Shown: piece after piece, positions 61,885 to 64,000 of the stretch | Position numbering within the stretch: position 1 is the first letter of the stretch | Layout of the letters: each line of letters opens with the position of its first letter | Origin: Eubacteriaceae bacterium | GTDB lineage: Bacteria; Bacillota; Clostridia; Peptostreptococcales; Anaerovoracaceae | Reading direction: 5' to 3' | Assembly (NCBI GenBank): GCA_902362805.1 | Contig: CABIXY010000002.1 | Location: 310,001-374,000, forward strand | Length of the DNA stretch: 64,000 nucleotides | Notes under the pieces: model-generated | Database searches by the model: none | What the model saw: only the letters and a program-made list of their open reading frames with translations | Told to the model about the DNA's origin: nothing | Position numbers and translations under genes: made by a program

Positions 61885-62844
61885 ATGAGTTTAGACTACA
61901 AACAGCAGTTACTTCAGGATATTGATGCTCTTGAAGGGGAACGTTGGTTTCCGAAGGAAAGCAATTTCGAAAATGACTTACCACTTTATTGGGGAGATTG
62001 GGGGGTCTATTCAGAATGCTTAGACTTGAAAGACTGCCTGATGAGAAGGCCTGGAAAAGAAATTGAAAATTTTGATTGGCAGGCAGTCAGATTTTTTTCC
62101 CCAATAGATTCGGAAAAATTTCGAAATCAGCATGATAAGCTAGCACAAATTTATAGGGATCATGGCGTAAGAGTCCATTATGTAGAGGAGCAGAGAGAAG
62201 ACAGACCTAATGCAATATTTTGCAGAGATCTTTGCTTTATGACACCTGAAGGTGCTATTGTAACACGTCCTGGACTTGCGGCGAGACGAGGAGAAGAGAG
62301 ATATGTTGCACAGCAGCTGGCAAAACTAGGCGTTCCTATCATTCGTACAATTAACGGTGATGCGAGATTTGAAGGCGCTAATGCAATGTGGGTGGATAGG
62401 CATACGTGTATTATTTCAACGGGCGGCAGAACAAATCGTCAGGGAGCAGAGCAGGTTGAACATGAACTTCGAAAGATGGGTGTAGACAATATTATTTGGA
62501 TGCAGATTCCGTATGGACATGCTCATATTGATGGTCTTTTAAATTTTGCAAGTGAAGATACTGCTATGATTTTTTCGGCACAGGTTCCATATGACGTATG
62601 TGATGCACTTAAGAAAAAAGGTATTAAATTATTAGAGTGTCCATCTAGAACTGAGGCAAAGTTCACTGCAGCAATTAATTTTGTCGCACTGAAACCAGGT
62701 TTAATCGTCCAATGCGAAGGAAATCCTAGATCAAGAGAAGTATTGGAGAAAGCTGGAATTAAAGTTATTCCTATTGATTTTTCTGAAGTTCTTAAAGGTT
62801 ATGGAGCAATGCACTGCTGCACGGCCTTCTTAAAGAGAGGATAA
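61885..62844 (+). CDS. Amidinotransferase/DDAH-family hydrolase
   Basis: A 319-residue protein of the pentein (guanidino-group-modifying) fold: FCRDLCFMT near residue 112, FEGANAMWVDRHTCII near 155 (Glu of the substrate site), HIDGLLNFA near 214 (catalytic His in HxD) and MHCCTAFLK near the C terminus with the Cys nucleophile. It belongs with dimethylargininases, arginine deiminase-like and amidinotransferase proteins; the exact substrate is open, but arginine or a methylated arginine is likely. TAGAGGAGG precedes the ATG. Third codon positions are more AT-rich than in the genes to the left, hinting at separate origin. Confidence 0.85.
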   Translation: MSLDYKQQLLQDIDALEGERWFPKESNFENDLPLYWGDWGVYSECLDLKDCLMRRPGKEIENFDWQAVRFFSPIDSEKFRNQHDKLAQIYRDHGVRVHYVEEQREDRPNAIFCRDLCFMTPEGAIVTRPGLAARRGEERYVAQQLAKLGVPIIRTINGDARFEGANAMWVDRHTCIISTGGRTNRQGAEQVEHELRKMGVDNIIWMQIPYGHAHIDGLLNFASEDTAMIFSAQVPYDVCDALKKKGIKLLECPSRTEAKFTAAINFVALKPGLIVQCEGNPRSREVLEKAGIKVIPIDFSEVLKGYGAMHCCTAFLKRG

Positions 62845-62903
62845 TGGCGCGGCAAACTATAGAATAAACTATTGCGAAAGGTTAACAATTCAAGGAGGAA
62901 ATG

Positions 62904-64000
62904 ATGAAACTTAAGAAATTGTTCTCAATTCTACTCATGACGGTATTGGCCGTTACTATGTACACTGGTTGTGGAGGAGGTTCAGGAGAGGCGAAAGACG
63001 ATCAAACTTTGTACCTTAGATTAACTTCGCCACTTCAAAGTACGGACTGGCAGCAAACCAGTAACTTAGACGGTAATAAAATAACAAACATTCAGCTTTT
63101 TGAAGGACTCTATGGAATGGATGAGGCCTCTGGCGGATATTACAATCTTTTGGCAGAAAAAATTGATGTGAGCGATAAAGGTCGTGTATATACGATACAG
63201 TTAGTTGATGCGACATTCCAGAACGGTGAACCGTTAACAGCCAAAGATGTGGTATTCAGCTATAACTTAGCAATGAGAAACTCAAAATTTGGATATGTAA
63301 CTTCGATGATAGATAAAGTTGAGTCAAAAGACGAAAAAACGGTAGTAATCACATTAAAGTACCCATATTCTGCCATTGCGCACACATTCTTTACGATCAA
63401 AGTGATAAATCAGAAAGAATATGAGGAAATTACCGATGCTGGTCAGACTTTTGGTACCGGCCCTCATAAAGCAGGAACGGGTCCATATTACGTAAAGGAA
63501 TATGACGTATCTGCAGGTGTGAAGCTTGAAGCATATGATGATTACTGGCAAGGCGCACCAACTATTAAAGATGTAGAATATCGTGTGATTACTGATGATT
63601 CAGCAGCTGTAATTGCTTTTGAAAACGGCGAGATTGATTATTTAACGGATGCACCGCTTTCTGAATGGGATAATATTAAAAAGTCGGCTAATGATGACTG
63701 CGATTTAGTAAAGGCAAATGACATTTCTTTCTTTGCTATCAACTACAAATCAAAATCAAACGATAGCATCCTTGCAAATGAGAAGGTTAGGGAGGCCATA
63801 TTTTATGCAATAAATAAAGAAAGTATTGTTCAATCCTCGACCAATGGATTAGGAAATGTCGCTTATGAATATATGGTGCCTGAATATGTGCCGACGTCGC
63901 CAAAGGCATCAGACGGTGGATTTAAAACTTTTGATTATGATACGAAAAAAAGTCACCAGTGTCTACTTGACGCGGGATTTACAGAGGCAGAAATTAAAGC
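62904..64000 (+). CDS. Peptide/nickel-type ABC substrate-binding lipoprotein (3' part outside window)
   Basis: An open frame of 365 codons that runs off the right edge. Signal peptide with KLKKLFSILLMTVLAVTM and a lipobox-like YTGC at residues 20-23, then a family 5 solute-binding protein: LFEGLYGMD near 65, FQNGEPLTAKDVVFSYNLA near 102, GTGPYYVKEYD near 192, ANEKVREAIFYAINKESIV near 290. AGGAGG lies 5 bp before the ATG at 62904 (62901 also possible). It follows the pentein gene by 59 bp and is probably in the same sigma-54 unit; it may import the substrate of that enzyme or oligopeptides. Confidence 0.9.
   Translation, partial: MKLKKLFSILLMTVLAVTMYTGCGGGSGEAKDDQTLYLRLTSPLQSTDWQQTSNLDGNKITNIQLFEGLYGMDEASGGYYNLLAEKIDVSDKGRVYTIQLVDATFQNGEPLTAKDVVFSYNLAMRNSKFGYVTSMIDKVESKDEKTVVITLKYPYSAIAHTFFTIKVINQKEYEEITDAGQTFGTGPHKAGTGPYYVKEYDVSAGVKLEAYDDYWQGAPTIKDVEYRVITDDSAAVIAFENGEIDYLTDAPLSEWDNIKKSANDDCDLVKANDISFFAINYKSKSNDSILANEKVREAIFYAINKESIVQSSTNGLGNVAYEYMVPEYVPTSPKASDGGFKTFDYDTKKSHQCLLDAGFTEAEIK

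Overview
The window reads as a chromosomal segment of a low-to-mid GC anaerobic Clostridia-type Firmicute. The evidence is a PolC-type replicative polymerase, canonical SD sequences and sigma-A promoters, an Ile T-box, the MEP isoprenoid pathway, EFR1-type ferredoxin and many oxygen-sensitive redox proteins. A gut-type member of the Anaerovoracaceae/Family XIII neighbourhood is my best guess. It is an inference; no rRNA or tRNA gene is present to test it.

Layout. 1-1000: a small XRE regulator and a highly structured leader. 1015-11257: a long collinear housekeeping operon pyrH-frr-uppS-cdsA-dxr-rseP-ispG-polC plus a small membrane protein. 11300-18500: an SDR dehydrogenase, then a two-component system with a tiny membrane protein between regulator and kinase, a TraX-like membrane protein and an FtsX/MacB-type ABC exporter. 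18900-25400: a PucR regulator, a creatininase-like amidohydrolase, a 28-residue membrane peptide, an SSS symporter, an M18 aminopeptidase and a crotonase. 25470-31950: a GntR/FadR regulator facing a tandemly duplicated two-gene cassette (CrtI/RetSat-like flavoprotein + NAD-flavin-[2Fe-2S] reductase, twice). 32100-33620: a YjbR-type gene broken by an in-frame TGA and a stand-alone DnaQ-like exonuclease. 33636-40850: aminotransferase/LysR pair, ECF sigma/anti-sigma, TetR/Lon, flavodoxin-like protein. 41040-52942: the second housekeeping block rimP-nusA-rnpM-ylxQ-infB-(EFR1)-rbfA-nrnA-truB-ribF-rpsO-pnp. 53038-57885: ZIP transporter, nuclease-like protein, phosphoesterase, APC permease and a membrane-anchored LuxR-type protein. 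57900-61509: T-box and ileS. 61586-64000: a visibly more AT-rich, sigma-54-type unit with an amidinohydrolase-like enzyme and a truncated peptide-type substrate-binding lipoprotein.

Most notable observations. (1) PolC is about 160 residues short and lacks the 3'-5' exonuclease that is normally inserted in its PHP domain, while a separate intact DEDDh exonuclease gene lies 22 kb away. (2) IleRS is the long type 2 form with the HxGH signature changed to GxHH. (3) The duplicated flavoprotein/reductase cassette under a GntR repressor looks like a dedicated double-bond redox system of unknown substrate. (4) Several compact structured or palindromic elements sit in the leaders of pyrH, rimP, rpsO and pnp. 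(5) A TetR gene and lon share the same operator-like palindrome. (6) A near-consensus sigma-54 promoter drives the right-hand unit.
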